Assembly: GCA_023127875.1 (NCBI GenBank)
Contig: JAGMFA010000015.1
Span: 1-21,176, forward strand
Origin: Candidatus Zixiibacteriota bacterium
Lineage (GTDB): Bacteria; Zixibacteria; MSB-5A5; SM1-73
Reading direction: 5' to 3'
Length of the DNA: 21,176 nt
The first letter of the stretch is position 1. Each line of letters opens with the position of its first letter. The translations under genes were made by a program, and so were the position numbers. The notes below the pieces were generated by a model. It ran no database searches and was not told the DNA's origin. It saw nothing but the letters and a program-made list of their open reading frames with translations. Positions 1 to 6,550 of this stretch are shown here, one piece after another.

Positions 1-135
1 ACAGATGCCGGTCAACACGTCAAAATCGGTTTTCAGTTCATTTAGGCTTTGTTTTGCCTGCCAAAGCTTTTGTCTTTCGATGAATCTTGAGGATTTAGCA
101 CTTTTTTTATTTTTGCTTTTACTCCTCTTCATCAT
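1..135 (-). CDS. Truncated hypothetical protein, N-terminal 45 residues
   Basis: An open frame begins with two consecutive ATG codons (minus strand, 135 and 132) and runs off the left edge without a stop. The visible protein starts MMKRSKSKNKKSAKSSRF and continues IERQKLWQAKQSLNELKTD. It is very basic for the first 20 residues, then turns into what looks like an amphipathic helix. A run of six G lies about ten bases upstream of the first ATG and could serve as ribosome binding site. It lies downstream of the PilZ gene on the same strand, 274 bases away, so it may belong to the same transcript or be separate. I do not recognise the family. The plus-strand frame over the same bases is rich in F, L and C and looks like a shadow. 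Confidence 0.5.
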   Translation of the reverse strand, partial: MMKRSKSKNKKSAKSSRFIERQKLWQAKQSLNELKTDFDVLTGIC

Positions 136-409
136 TTTTGTGTGCCCCCCAATTTACTATGGTTATGGTAATATGACATTTCAGTGACTCCAAGCTTAGG
201 GATATAACATCCCCTCCAGGGATCATCCATTTTTCTATTTAGCTTTTTTAATAGATTCAAAGGTCTAAAGCCCCCATGAGCCACCCCTTATGATAGTTTG
301 TGAAGCCGCAAAAGAGGGGTGTCTTTATCCGAAGTTATTTCGCTTCTTCACCATTGGACAAAAACACCATGCGTCAACTGACAACTGACCTGTAGATTTT
401 CTTCTGCTT
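136..409. other. Intergenic stretch, no gene seen
   Basis: This gap separates the PilZ gene from the truncated gene at the left edge. I see only short inverted repeats: AGGGAT with ATCCC at 198-213 (small hairpin), and CACCCCT (282-288) with AGGGGTG (315-321). The second has a loop of about 26 bases and no T tract, so it is not a convincing terminator. No tRNA or other RNA gene was recognised. Confidence 0.4.
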
Positions 410-916
410 TTATTTGGTGGCAAGCTCAGTCGTGCGCAAATAGCTGGAAATAATCTCCCGCAATTTGCGGCCAAAACTTGCCACTTTCACCGGCAGACCT
501 TCTATCTGTTCCGAAGAGGCAAGCTTCTCTAACTCCTCTCTGGAGGTAAATTCCACGCCCACCAGGAAATCACCTTCTCCTGAGGATTCCACCCTTTTGA
601 TCTTCCCCAAAACCCCTTCTAAGACCACTAATTTATTCAAATTCAGAGTCAAGATCATAAAACCTTCTTCCGGCACAGGGGAGTCGGTAACCATAAGCAC
701 CCCTCCCTCGCTCAGATTGAGAATTCCGCCTTCTGTTCGGTCTTTGGACAGTTTTATCTTTCCCTCTTTACATGTTAGCAGACGAAACTGGATGGGAGAG
801 GATAGCTCTATGCGAACATACCTGCGACCATGAGATGTTTTGAGTGGGAATGGAGTCTTTCCTAAAACAGTAGATACAGACTCGGTCTTTACATCAAAAT
901 CTTTTGAATCGGACAA
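410..916 (-). CDS. PilZ domain protein, predicted c-di-GMP receptor
   Basis: A 168-residue cytoplasmic protein with one PilZ domain. The two binding signatures are present: an arginine-rich segment RRYVR at residues 31-35 and NLSEGG at 67-72, matching the family pattern (D/N)xSxxG. In the family these hold cyclic di-GMP. No signal peptide, membrane segment or second domain is visible, so this is a single-domain PilZ with a C-terminal helical tail (about 125-168). The start codon is TTG; it is preceded by a strong Shine-Dalgarno sequence (AAAGGAGGAT) five bases away, and no in-frame ATG fits better. It follows the kinase-like gene and fliA on the same strand after a 229-base gap, suggesting a role in flagellar or pilus motility. 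That role is inference; the domain call is firm. Confidence 0.85.
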   Translation of the reverse strand: MSDSKDFDVKTESVSTVLGKTPFPLKTSHGRRYVRIELSSPIQFRLLTCKEGKIKLSKDRTEGGILNLSEGGVLMVTDSPVPEEGFMILTLNLNKLVVLEGVLGKIKRVESSGEGDFLVGVEFTSREELEKLASSEQIEGLPVKVASFGRKLREIISSYLRTTELATK

Positions 917-1145
917 AATTTATCCTCCTTTCCAACCCTTCATAAAAACTTCCCGCAGTTTGAAGGGATTTACGGCTAATCTGAATGAAGCATTTTCTCT
1001 CTGGCGGCAAAGTTTTTATTTGAGCTTTTAAGATATTGGGAAACATTTCTGCTACTACCAAGTTTAATTTGTCAAGTCAAAAATAAACTCTCAAGATTCA
1101 AGTGGGTAACTGTGATCTCATGCCTGATATTTGGGATCCTGAATA
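917..1145 (-). other. 229-base gap between kinase-like gene and PilZ gene
   Basis: No gene is visible. The plus-strand open frame here is a shadow. On the minus strand the gap carries the PilZ Shine-Dalgarno sequence next to 916 and a possible sigma-70 promoter, listed separately. No terminator hairpin with a T tract was seen after the kinase-like gene. Confidence 0.4.
1052..1080 (-). promoter_or_regulatory. Possible sigma-70 promoter for the PilZ gene
   Basis: On the minus strand TTGACT (1080-1075) and TAGTAG (1057-1052) are 17 bases apart. A second TTGACA (1075-1070) overlaps it. The -35 is good, the -10 poor (4 of 6). It would give a leader of roughly 130 bases. Inference from pattern only. 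Confidence 0.3.
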
Positions 1146-2591
1146 TTACAATTTCAATTCGTAGAGTGCCCGGTTTGTCTTCCTCTCTGGGACAATATGA
1201 AATCTAAAGGAAAGCTTCATTTCGGTATCTGAAAGTTTTTCAGATTTGAGGTCTCCGTGATATCTTTCCAGGATCTTAGAAACCATCTTAAATCGATCAT
1301 TTGTCTTCAAATCAGCAAATTCTGGACATCCATCTTTATGCATCTCTTTTCCAGCACTGTATATATTCAAACAAAGTGACTTTTCCTCTATGGATGTTTG
1401 CAGGCAAATACTCCCTCCGGAAGAGAGGTGATCTTGAATCTCCCAGATCAGGCTTAAGAAAGCCAGCTCCAGCTGTCCTGGATTTCCATATACCGTGGGG
1501 AGATTATCATCTAAGTTTAGTTCGAATTTAATTCCATTCGACTTCAATAAAAATTCTACCAACACAAGATTGCTTTTCAGAATATGCTGGATGTTTACTT
1601 CACCTGCATCGGTTGTTTCATCCGAGTGCCTGTGCAAATGATCTGAAAAATCCTTTAGAATTGAGCAAATTCGATTGGCATTCCCTTCGATCGTTTCTAA
1701 GATGTTGACACCCGAAGGCGTCCTTGGGGATTTTTTCTCACTCATTCTTAAGAGCTGAGTTCTATCCAAAATTACCTGAAGGGAGTTGTTTATCTCGTGC
1801 ACCATGGCTCTGGATAGCTCTGCCATTGTGAAAAGCTTCTCGGTTTCAATGTGGTAAGACTTATCTTTCTGCAGGGAGAGTGAAGATTTTTTAAGATAAG
1901 AATTCTCAATGCATGAGACCATTAGCTCTATCCAGAAGAGCATATCGGCAGAAGATCCCTTTTCAGGGGAAATGGCTTGTCCGAATTTGGATCCTGCGGA
2001 TTTGAAGTGTGCCACCCAGAATCCATCTTTTTGGTCCAGAATCTTAAATGGGATGATGAGAATCATCCCCTTTTTTTCTGCGGGAAGGATCATTCTTCTT
2101 TTTTGAGTGACCGCAGAAGCGATATCACCTCTTCTCCACAAAGCCTTTACCTCATCTTCTAACCCCTGTGAAGTCTCATCTCCGTTGGATCCTGTGGATA
2201 AGAAAATCTTTTCTGTGTCAGTATTCCCATAGTTAAGGAGAAACACGCCACAATCTTTAAAGCCATACAATTGTTTCAAAAAATCCAGAAGTGAAGAAAG
2301 TTGATAAGTCAGCTCAGGCTCGGTAAGCACACCTGTCGAGGGGGTCTTCAGTAAAAATTTGTCAGAATTGAAATCATCTCCGTCCAACTCCTTTTTCCCA
2401 GAGGGGCTTATCAACTGAGAAAGCTTGTGGTTGACCTGGGTAAGCTCATCCAGCTTGTGGTTTAAAGAGAGAACTATATCATCTAATCCTCTTTTTCTCT
2501 GATCCGGCTGAATCGGTTGATTTTCTTCCTCAACTTCACTTGTCTGCTCATCCAACGTAATAAGATTTCCAGATGTCTGGTTAGATTTCAT
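1146..2591 (-). CDS. Histidine kinase-like protein with degenerate ATP-binding domain
   Basis: A 481-residue soluble protein. Residues 1-65 are charged and probably coiled; about 85-235 looks like a GAF-type sensor region (weak call). A DHp helix follows with H-box HEINNS at 265-270, H265 being the predicted phosphoacceptor. The C-terminal HATPase-like region (about 335-470) is eroded. The N-box reads QLELAFLSLIWEIQDHL, where the family has Asn near the NAxxA position. The G1 box reads IYSAGKEM instead of DxGxG, so the Asp that contacts adenine is missing. A good Shine-Dalgarno (GGAGGAATCAC) precedes the ATG. It sits 49 bases after fliA. It could be an inactive scaffold, or a phosphoacceptor served by another kinase in trans. 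The family is clear; loss of kinase activity is inference. Confidence 0.75.
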   Translation of the reverse strand: MKSNQTSGNLITLDEQTSEVEEENQPIQPDQRKRGLDDIVLSLNHKLDELTQVNHKLSQLISPSGKKELDGDDFNSDKFLLKTPSTGVLTEPELTYQLSSLLDFLKQLYGFKDCGVFLLNYGNTDTEKIFLSTGSNGDETSQGLEDEVKALWRRGDIASAVTQKRRMILPAEKKGMILIIPFKILDQKDGFWVAHFKSAGSKFGQAISPEKGSSADMLFWIELMVSCIENSYLKKSSLSLQKDKSYHIETEKLFTMAELSRAMVHEINNSLQVILDRTQLLRMSEKKSPRTPSGVNILETIEGNANRICSILKDFSDHLHRHSDETTDAGEVNIQHILKSNLVLVEFLLKSNGIKFELNLDDNLPTVYGNPGQLELAFLSLIWEIQDHLSSGGSICLQTSIEEKSLCLNIYSAGKEMHKDGCPEFADLKTNDRFKMVSKILERYHGDLKSEKLSDTEMKLSFRFHIVPERKTNRALYELKL

Positions 2592-2640
2592 GTGATTCCT
2601 CCAGACTTATTGAATAGAACCAAAAACCTCATTTTTCCTT

Positions 2641-3399
2641 TTACAGGGCGAATTTCTCCCTGATCATTCCTCTGAGCTTCAAAACAGCTTTGGTGTGTAT
2701 CTGGGAGACTCTGGATTCAGAGATTTGCATCACCTCGCCGATCTCCTTTAGGGTCAGCTCCTCATAATAATACAAAGCCACCACCAATCTCTCCTGTTCG
2801 GATAGATGGCTTATGGCTTCGACCAGATACGCTTTCAATTCTTCCTTTTCCAGATCTCCCAAAACACTTTCACCCCCCAAATCCTGCAGAGTTTCCACCC
2901 GGGGGACCTGTCGATTATCTTCCTCCTTATAAATCAGCTCATCCAAAGATAGCATGGTGGTGGAAGAGACATCATCCAATGCGGAGAAAAGTTCCTCTGA
3001 GGAGAACTTCAAAGATTTGGCAAGCTCTCTATCAGAGGGGCGTCTGCCCAGCTGGTTTTGCAGTTTGCTTGTGGCTTTTTCGATTTCCCTGGATTTTGCC
3101 CTGGTGGAGCGAGGCACCCAATCCAAAGAACGGAGTTCATCCAAGATGGCTCCCCTTATTCGCGGGACTGCGTATGTTTCAAATTTCACTCCTCGGGAGG
3201 GATCAAAATTAGACAGAGCTTCGATCAGCCCTATGACGCCGGTGTTGATAAGATCGGAAAGCTCCACCGATTTAGGAAATCCCATAGCCATCCGTCCAGC
3301 CACATTTCTAACCAGGGGCAGATACTCCTCCAAAAGTTTTTGCCTGACTTGTGGATCATTGTCTTTCTTAAACAGCACCCAATCTCTCTGGACTGCCAT
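2641..3399 (-). CDS. fliA: RNA polymerase sigma factor of the FliA/WhiG (sigma-28) family
   Basis: A 252-residue sigma-70 family protein of usual FliA length. Region 2 is highly typical, with EYLPLVRNVAGRM near residue 25 and then FDPSRGVKFETYAVPRIRG and LDELRSLDWVPRS, the FliA hallmark. Region 3 covers about 105-170. Region 4 (about 195-245) carries the helix-turn-helix LTLKEIGEVMQISESRVSQI. In the family it directs late flagellar and chemotaxis promoters. ATG start with GAGGT eight bases upstream. The kinase-like and PilZ genes follow in the same direction, matching the regulatory tail of many flagellar operons, but no flhF, flhG or flagellar structural gene is in the window. A canonical sigma-54 promoter lies about 420 bases upstream. 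An anti-sigma partner (FlgM) was not seen. Confidence 0.9.
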   Translation of the reverse strand: MAVQRDWVLFKKDNDPQVRQKLLEEYLPLVRNVAGRMAMGFPKSVELSDLINTGVIGLIEALSNFDPSRGVKFETYAVPRIRGAILDELRSLDWVPRSTRAKSREIEKATSKLQNQLGRRPSDRELAKSLKFSSEELFSALDDVSSTTMLSLDELIYKEEDNRQVPRVETLQDLGGESVLGDLEKEELKAYLVEAISHLSEQERLVVALYYYEELTLKEIGEVMQISESRVSQIHTKAVLKLRGMIREKFAL

Positions 3400-3429
3400 T
3401 TAATCTACCTCACTTGGTGAAGGTTTAAA

Positions 3430-3771
3430 CTACTCAGGACACATATCACCTCTGTGTATCCCAGTTTTTTCAAAATTAGTCGAAAAAGTGAATAATTTGG
3501 GGTATCGTATTCTATATCGTCTCTGTTTTGCCGATTCTTTAGTTTTGGAAAGGAACCGGTTAAAAGCTTCAAGCATGGAAGGTCGAGACGCAAAAGCCCA
3601 ACTCCTTTTAGGGAATTCAATTTCAGGGTAGTGAAAAGCAGGCGATTTCTGTTCTCCAGAAATCGGTCTGAATAGAACCACTGATGCTAAATTGATTTTC
3701 GACAAGAGAGTTTTGTTAAATTGTGAAGCAAAATTGTAAGCCAAGCGTATCTCCAATTCTTTCAGTTCCAA
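3430..3771 (-). CDS. Doubtful 113-codon open frame in the fliA leader
   Basis: The frame starts with TTG about 32 bases below the transcription start predicted from the sigma-54 promoter, and stops 30 bases before fliA. Against it: no ATG start, no clear Shine-Dalgarno, no recognised domain, and uneven composition rich in F, K, R and S. A second overlapping frame on the same strand (3405-3620, ATG start) ends inside the fliA ribosome binding site; its last residues read LKKLGYTEVICVLSS. Together they could be remnants of one frameshifted gene, a small unknown gene, or chance frames in a long untranslated leader. I cannot choose. Confidence 0.2.
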   Translation of the reverse strand: MELKELEIRLAYNFASQFNKTLLSKINLASVVLFRPISGEQKSPAFHYPEIEFPKRSWAFASRPSMLEAFNRFLSKTKESAKQRRYRIRYPKLFTFSTNFEKTGIHRGDMCPE

Positions 3772-3814
3772 TTAGTTTTCAGTTCCACCTTCTTCATACA
3801 GCCTTGAAATCTTT

Positions 3815-3830
3815 TGCAAACTTTGTGCCA
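3815..3830 (-). promoter_or_regulatory. Sigma-54 (-24/-12) promoter upstream of fliA
   Basis: The minus strand reads TGGCACAAAGTTTGCA. Against the consensus TGGCACGNNNNTTGCW it differs at one position, and the GG and GC dinucleotides have the required 10-base separation. Transcription would start near 3803 and run into fliA (ATG at 3399), giving a leader of about 400 bases unless the doubtful frame at 3430-3771 is a gene. Sigma-54 control above fliA is known from several flagellar hierarchies. I did not identify an enhancer site. Confidence 0.65.
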
Positions 3831-3916
3831 AAGCCTTTGAAGGGAACGATTGTATTGTCTAATTGTCTGCGGTATAGTGCTTTAAGCCGATCAGGTGAGG
3901 TGTTGATTTAAGTGAG

Positions 3917-3974
3917 AAAAGTGGCTGTTTAGGAAAACATTTCCTAAAACAGGCGGAAATAAATTCCACTTTTT
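3917..3974. repeat. Nested inverted repeat upstream of the sigma-54 promoter
   Basis: The outer arms AAAAGTGG (3917-3924) and CCACTTTT (3967-3974) enclose an inner hairpin: CTGTTTAGGAAA (3925-3936), a loop of about three bases, then TTTCCTAAAACAG (to 3952) with one extra A. T-rich bases follow the outer stem on both strands, so it could be a two-way terminator, a protein binding site, or a small palindromic element. It lies about 90 bases upstream of the sigma-54 promoter, a distance at which enhancer-binding proteins can act. Confidence 0.5.
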
Positions 3975-4201
3975 AGGTTAGTCTAAATGTTGGGGGGATG
4001 AAAAAGCAGCATTTCAGGAAGCGATAAATTGCCGCTAATGTGTGAAGAGGAAATTCACCAAATGGTTCATGCCTGCGAAGGAAGGGTATGTAGCCGCAGG
4101 TCAGTTGACTCAAATGAGCTTCAGCCTGCGAGTGGACATTAAGAAGAGGGGGAGGGTGGTGCGTTCCCTTTCCTTTTTAAGGAGAGGACTATGTTGAAAA
4201 T

Positions 4202-4256
4202 CCCGCCCTTCGACGGGCTTCAGGGTGGTGAGCGAAGTCGAACCACCAGAGGCGGG
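4202..4256. repeat. 55-base inverted-repeat element CCCGCC...GGCGGG
   Basis: Terminal arms CCCGCC (4202-4207) and GGCGGG (4251-4256) enclose GGTGGT (4224-4229) pairing with ACCACC (4242-4247). TTCGAC and GTCGAA inside offer an alternative stem. Its length matches the two GTAG...CTAC elements elsewhere in the window, but the termini differ. Confidence 0.45.
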
Positions 4257-4445
4257 GGTGAGGTTTATCCTGGCGGCGGGATGACGGAGACCCCCATACG
4301 GGAGCGTCCGCTCGTCTGGGAATTCGCGCCGCTATGATAGGTAACGAGAACAAACTCATAGAGCAGGGTTCATCCTGAAGAGATTCACCCTGCCCTTCGG
4401 TCCTGAGACCTCAGGGTCGAAGGAAAGGGCATTCAGCCCTGCCCA

Positions 4446-4492
4446 CCTAACAAATGAATAGGTGCCGAGAGAACGGGGTCCTATCAAACTAC
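4446..4492. repeat. Diverged 47-base repeat, copy 1
   Basis: This segment starts CCTAACAAATGAATAG and ends AACTAC. It matches 4614-4660 without length change; about 27-31 of 47 positions are identical by eye, with more matches if a small shift is allowed in the middle. Both copies contain ACGGGGT followed by CCT. The copies are 168 bases apart in direct orientation. Confidence 0.45.
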
Positions 4493-4511
4493 CTATACCA
4501 GGTAAGGGGGC

Positions 4512-4565
4512 GTAGTTGCTCGATTCATCGAGCGAATTTGAATGCCCAATAAATTGGGCAACTAC
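4512..4565. repeat. BIME-like GTAG...CTAC element with two hairpins
   Basis: The outer arms GTAGTT (4512-4517) and AACTAC (4560-4565) pair. Directly inside are two perfect 7-bp hairpins with 2-base loops: GCTCGAT/ATCGAGC (4518-4533) and GCCCAAT/ATTGGGC (4544-4559). The spacer is GAATTTGAAT. The fold is a three-way junction. GTAG followed by a hairpin is the signature of REP sequences mobilised by RAYT (TnpA-REP) transposases, and an inverted REP pair is a BIME. No RAYT gene is in the window. Confidence 0.65.
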
Positions 4566-4592
4566 AAAAAGAAAACTTGGTCTTTTACCCTC

Positions 4593-4660
4593 GTAGATTA
4601 GGTGCTATGCGCACCTGACAAATGAACAGTGGCAGGAGCACGGGGTTCCTGAGCTACTAC
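4593..4660. repeat. Possible degraded GTAG...CTAC element, includes 47-base repeat copy 2
   Basis: GTAG (4593-4596) precedes the hairpin AGGTGC/GCACCT (4600-4616). CAGGA (4633-4637) pairs with TCCTG (4647-4651) just before CTAC (4654-4657, again at 4657-4660). The layout resembles the intact element at 4512-4565 but stems are shorter and loops longer. Bases 4614-4660 are the second copy of the 47-base repeat at 4446-4492. Confidence 0.4.
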
Positions 4661-4696
4661 TGTCAGGTCACACGCCCGTGGCGCAAGACCTGACAG
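4660..4696. repeat. Inverted repeat CTGTCAGGTC / GACCTGACAG
   Basis: Perfect 10-bp arms at 4660-4669 and 4687-4696 with a 17-base loop. It lies about 60 bases past the stop of the radical SAM gene and could slow transcription from it, but there is no T tract on either side. Confidence 0.5.
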
Positions 4697-4756
4697 AACC
4701 GGAAAATATAAACGCAACGTTTCATTCCTAAGGTTTTTTTCACAAGCATGTTCAGT

Positions 4757-6217
4757 CTATGCTGACTTCCTCCTTTCTGGTTCTAAGTACTCCTTGTCCC
4801 AGATATGGTCGGTAAGCTCTGCAACTTTCTGACCATATTGGCAAAGACCTTCAACAAAATTCTCCGACTCCAAAGCCTCCGCTGCTTCGGGATTGATGGG
4901 ATTAGCCTGGTGTTCCTTTACAATCTGGTAAAACCGTCGATGATGATCCCGGATAGGACAGGGGACGATTTCATTACCCACCTGATGGGAAGGTTGCATA
5001 TAGCCATATTCTGTTTGCCACTTTCGGACTGCTTTGAAAAAGGGAGTATCCAGAACCGTATTTATGTTTCCACCATTGTGGTATATCTCTTTTATATTAT
5101 GCGTGGAATAGGGGGTGAAAACACAGGGCATCACGTTCCCGTTCCAGTCGATGTAAAAGTATCCCCCTGCCCTGCCGGCGCACAAACAGCCGTCGCTGAT
5201 CGACCCGGAGTTCCAGAAATCAGCAATGAATAGCTTGTGTTTCTCAACCAGTTCTCTCTCCTTCAAATACATGCTCAGCCTCTGCTCCGGTGAGATCAAA
5301 AGGTCTAAGGTGAACTTGCAGCCGATGGGCATATATTGGAATATCCAGCCGTAGATTGTCCCTTGTTGGTTGAAATAAAAATCAATGAATTCATCTGAGA
5401 GGAGAAGCTCCGCATTATCTTTGGTGGCTGTAAGAGATATTCCGAAGGGGACCCCAACTTCTCTTAAGTTTCCCATGGCTTTAAGAATCTTGTTATAAAC
5501 CCCCTTGCCTCTTCTTCTGTCCGTTTCCTCCTCAAAACCTTCAACCGAGATAGCTGGCGTAACATTCCCCGAATTTGCCATCCTCTGTGCCCTTTTTTTG
5601 TCAATCAAAGTTCCATTGGTGAAGATCAAAAAATAGTTGTCATTATGTTTTCCCGCCAGATCCAGAATATCCTTATCCTGGCTTTTCCACATAAACGGTT
5701 CTCCGCCGGAGATGACGGTGAAAAACGATCCCCAGTATTTGGTCTTATCGGTGATTATTTGAGATACTAAGTCAAAATCCAGTTTATTCCTAGCTCCAAT
5801 CAAATTGCCGGCATAACACCCTTCACAATGAAGATTACAGGCGGCGCCCGGGCTGATGGTCAAAAAACCGGGCGGTTCATAACCATGCTCCTCTTCAAAT
5901 TTCTGGAGCTTGTCCTTCCCTCCTAAAAATATATTCCCTAACAGCACCTTCAAAAGTCCTTTCCTCACCCGGGGAGAGATGTTTTTATTCTTCAAAGCTT
6001 TATCCACGGCATACAACAGGTTTCTGGTGACCAGGTATTTGTCCTCCTGCACCTTACGCGGACGCTTTAGAGGGTTCACTTCCACAAAAAGCTCAAAAAT
6101 CTTCTTATTCGTCTTCTTCAGTATCATCCCTCGAATGGCGTCGTTTGCCATGACGGCGTTAAGCAGGCTGGTGAAGGTCGCCAGAAATATTGCTTTTCTC
6201 TTCTGGGTGAAATCCAT
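4757..6217 (-). CDS. Radical SAM protein with SPASM-like C-terminal cysteines
   Basis: A 486-residue protein. The radical SAM cluster motif CNLHCEGC gives C127, C131 and C134 in the CX3CX2C pattern that binds the SAM-cleaving [4Fe-4S] cluster, and GGEP (171-174) is the usual SAM-binding loop. C-terminal cysteines C344, C346, C365 (in NGNVMPCVF) and C420 (VPCPIRDHH) resemble a SPASM/Twitch-type auxiliary cluster region. An N-terminal extension of about 115 residues precedes the barrel and has no recognised domain. The ATG start has GGAGGGG upstream. It stands alone with its own promoter, so the neighbours do not reveal its substrate. SPASM relatives often modify peptides, but no small precursor gene is evident beside it. 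Family firm, reaction unknown. Confidence 0.85.
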   Translation of the reverse strand: MDFTQKRKAIFLATFTSLLNAVMANDAIRGMILKKTNKKIFELFVEVNPLKRPRKVQEDKYLVTRNLLYAVDKALKNKNISPRVRKGLLKVLLGNIFLGGKDKLQKFEEEHGYEPPGFLTISPGAACNLHCEGCYAGNLIGARNKLDFDLVSQIITDKTKYWGSFFTVISGGEPFMWKSQDKDILDLAGKHNDNYFLIFTNGTLIDKKRAQRMANSGNVTPAISVEGFEEETDRRRGKGVYNKILKAMGNLREVGVPFGISLTATKDNAELLLSDEFIDFYFNQQGTIYGWIFQYMPIGCKFTLDLLISPEQRLSMYLKERELVEKHKLFIADFWNSGSISDGCLCAGRAGGYFYIDWNGNVMPCVFTPYSTHNIKEIYHNGGNINTVLDTPFFKAVRKWQTEYGYMQPSHQVGNEIVPCPIRDHHRRFYQIVKEHQANPINPEAAEALESENFVEGLCQYGQKVAELTDHIWDKEYLEPERRKSA

Positions 6218-6485
6218 TTTCCCCTCCAGTTTTAACTTGGTTTTACTGCTTAAAGGACATATCTCCTGCTCATACAGGATCGATCTTTTCTTATTTAATA
6301 GGAATACATCTTTTACTGAACACCTCCCACAAGTGCCGTTAGCCTTAACCTAAAATTTAACAATATAGTCCTAAAAAAGTCAAGTATAAAAATAAGTCGG
6401 CTCTAAAAAGTATTGAAATCTTTGTGATATATAGCGAACGAGAAGAATGAGAGAGTGTCACTAGGGGAAAGAGGGTATCTTTGGT
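6218..6485 (-). other. Leader and upstream region of the radical SAM gene
   Basis: From the predicted start near 6348 the leader is about 130 bases. It contains very short start-stop frames, for example ATG TCC TTT AAG CAG TAA preceded by AGGAGAT. No riboswitch class was recognised. The remaining bases up to the pilQ terminator hold no gene. Confidence 0.35.
6355..6383 (-). promoter_or_regulatory. Sigma-70-type promoter of the radical SAM gene
   Basis: On the minus strand TTGACT (6383-6378) and TTAAAT (6360-6355) are exactly 17 bases apart, in an A+T-rich setting just after the pilus operon terminator. This makes independent transcription of the radical SAM gene likely. Confidence 0.55.
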
Positions 6486-6520
6486 ATAAAAAAATAGGCG
6501 ACCTTTCTGGCCGCCTATTG
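6486..6520 (-). terminator. Rho-independent terminator of the pil operon
   Basis: On the minus strand AATAGGCG and CGCCTATT (6519-6512 and 6500-6493) form an 8-bp stem around a loop of about 11 bases, followed by a run of T (plus-strand A at 6488-6494). It starts about 30 bases after the pilQ stop codon, the classical arrangement. Confidence 0.85.
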
Positions 6521-6550
6521 TGGCTTCTATCTCATCCTATCAGAACTCTG

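Larger units (their letters stand above)
3975..4756. other. Gene-free repeat-rich intergenic region
   Basis: No coding frame is credible on either strand over about 780 bases. From about 4200 the sequence becomes more G+C-rich than its surroundings and consists largely of inverted repeats and diverged copies of short elements; the clearest are listed separately. The 15-mer GGGTTCATCCTGAAG at 4366-4380 recurs exactly at 19878-19892, so this gap shares repeat material with the gap near 19.9 kb. Confidence 0.55.

Noticed and set aside
5..187. 60-codon plus-strand frame at the left edge
   Set aside because: The opposite strand carries a more protein-like frame with ATG and a G-rich ribosome binding site; this one is a string of F, L and C.
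282..321. CACCCCT / AGGGGTG as terminator of the PilZ gene
   Set aside because: The loop is about 26 bases and no T tract follows on the minus strand.
2954..3420. Several plus-strand frames opposite fliA
   Set aside because: fliA is unambiguous on the other strand; these have no ribosome binding site or recognisable motif.
3540..3600. Bases GACGCAAAAGCCC resembling a piece of a c-di-GMP-I riboswitch
   Set aside because: They lie on the strand opposite to fliA and the rest of the GEMM core, including the tetraloop hairpin and its receptor, is missing.
4190..4460. CRISPR-like appearance of repeated GC-rich segments
   Set aside because: Repeats are few, diverged and not evenly spaced, each is internally palindromic, and no cas gene is near.
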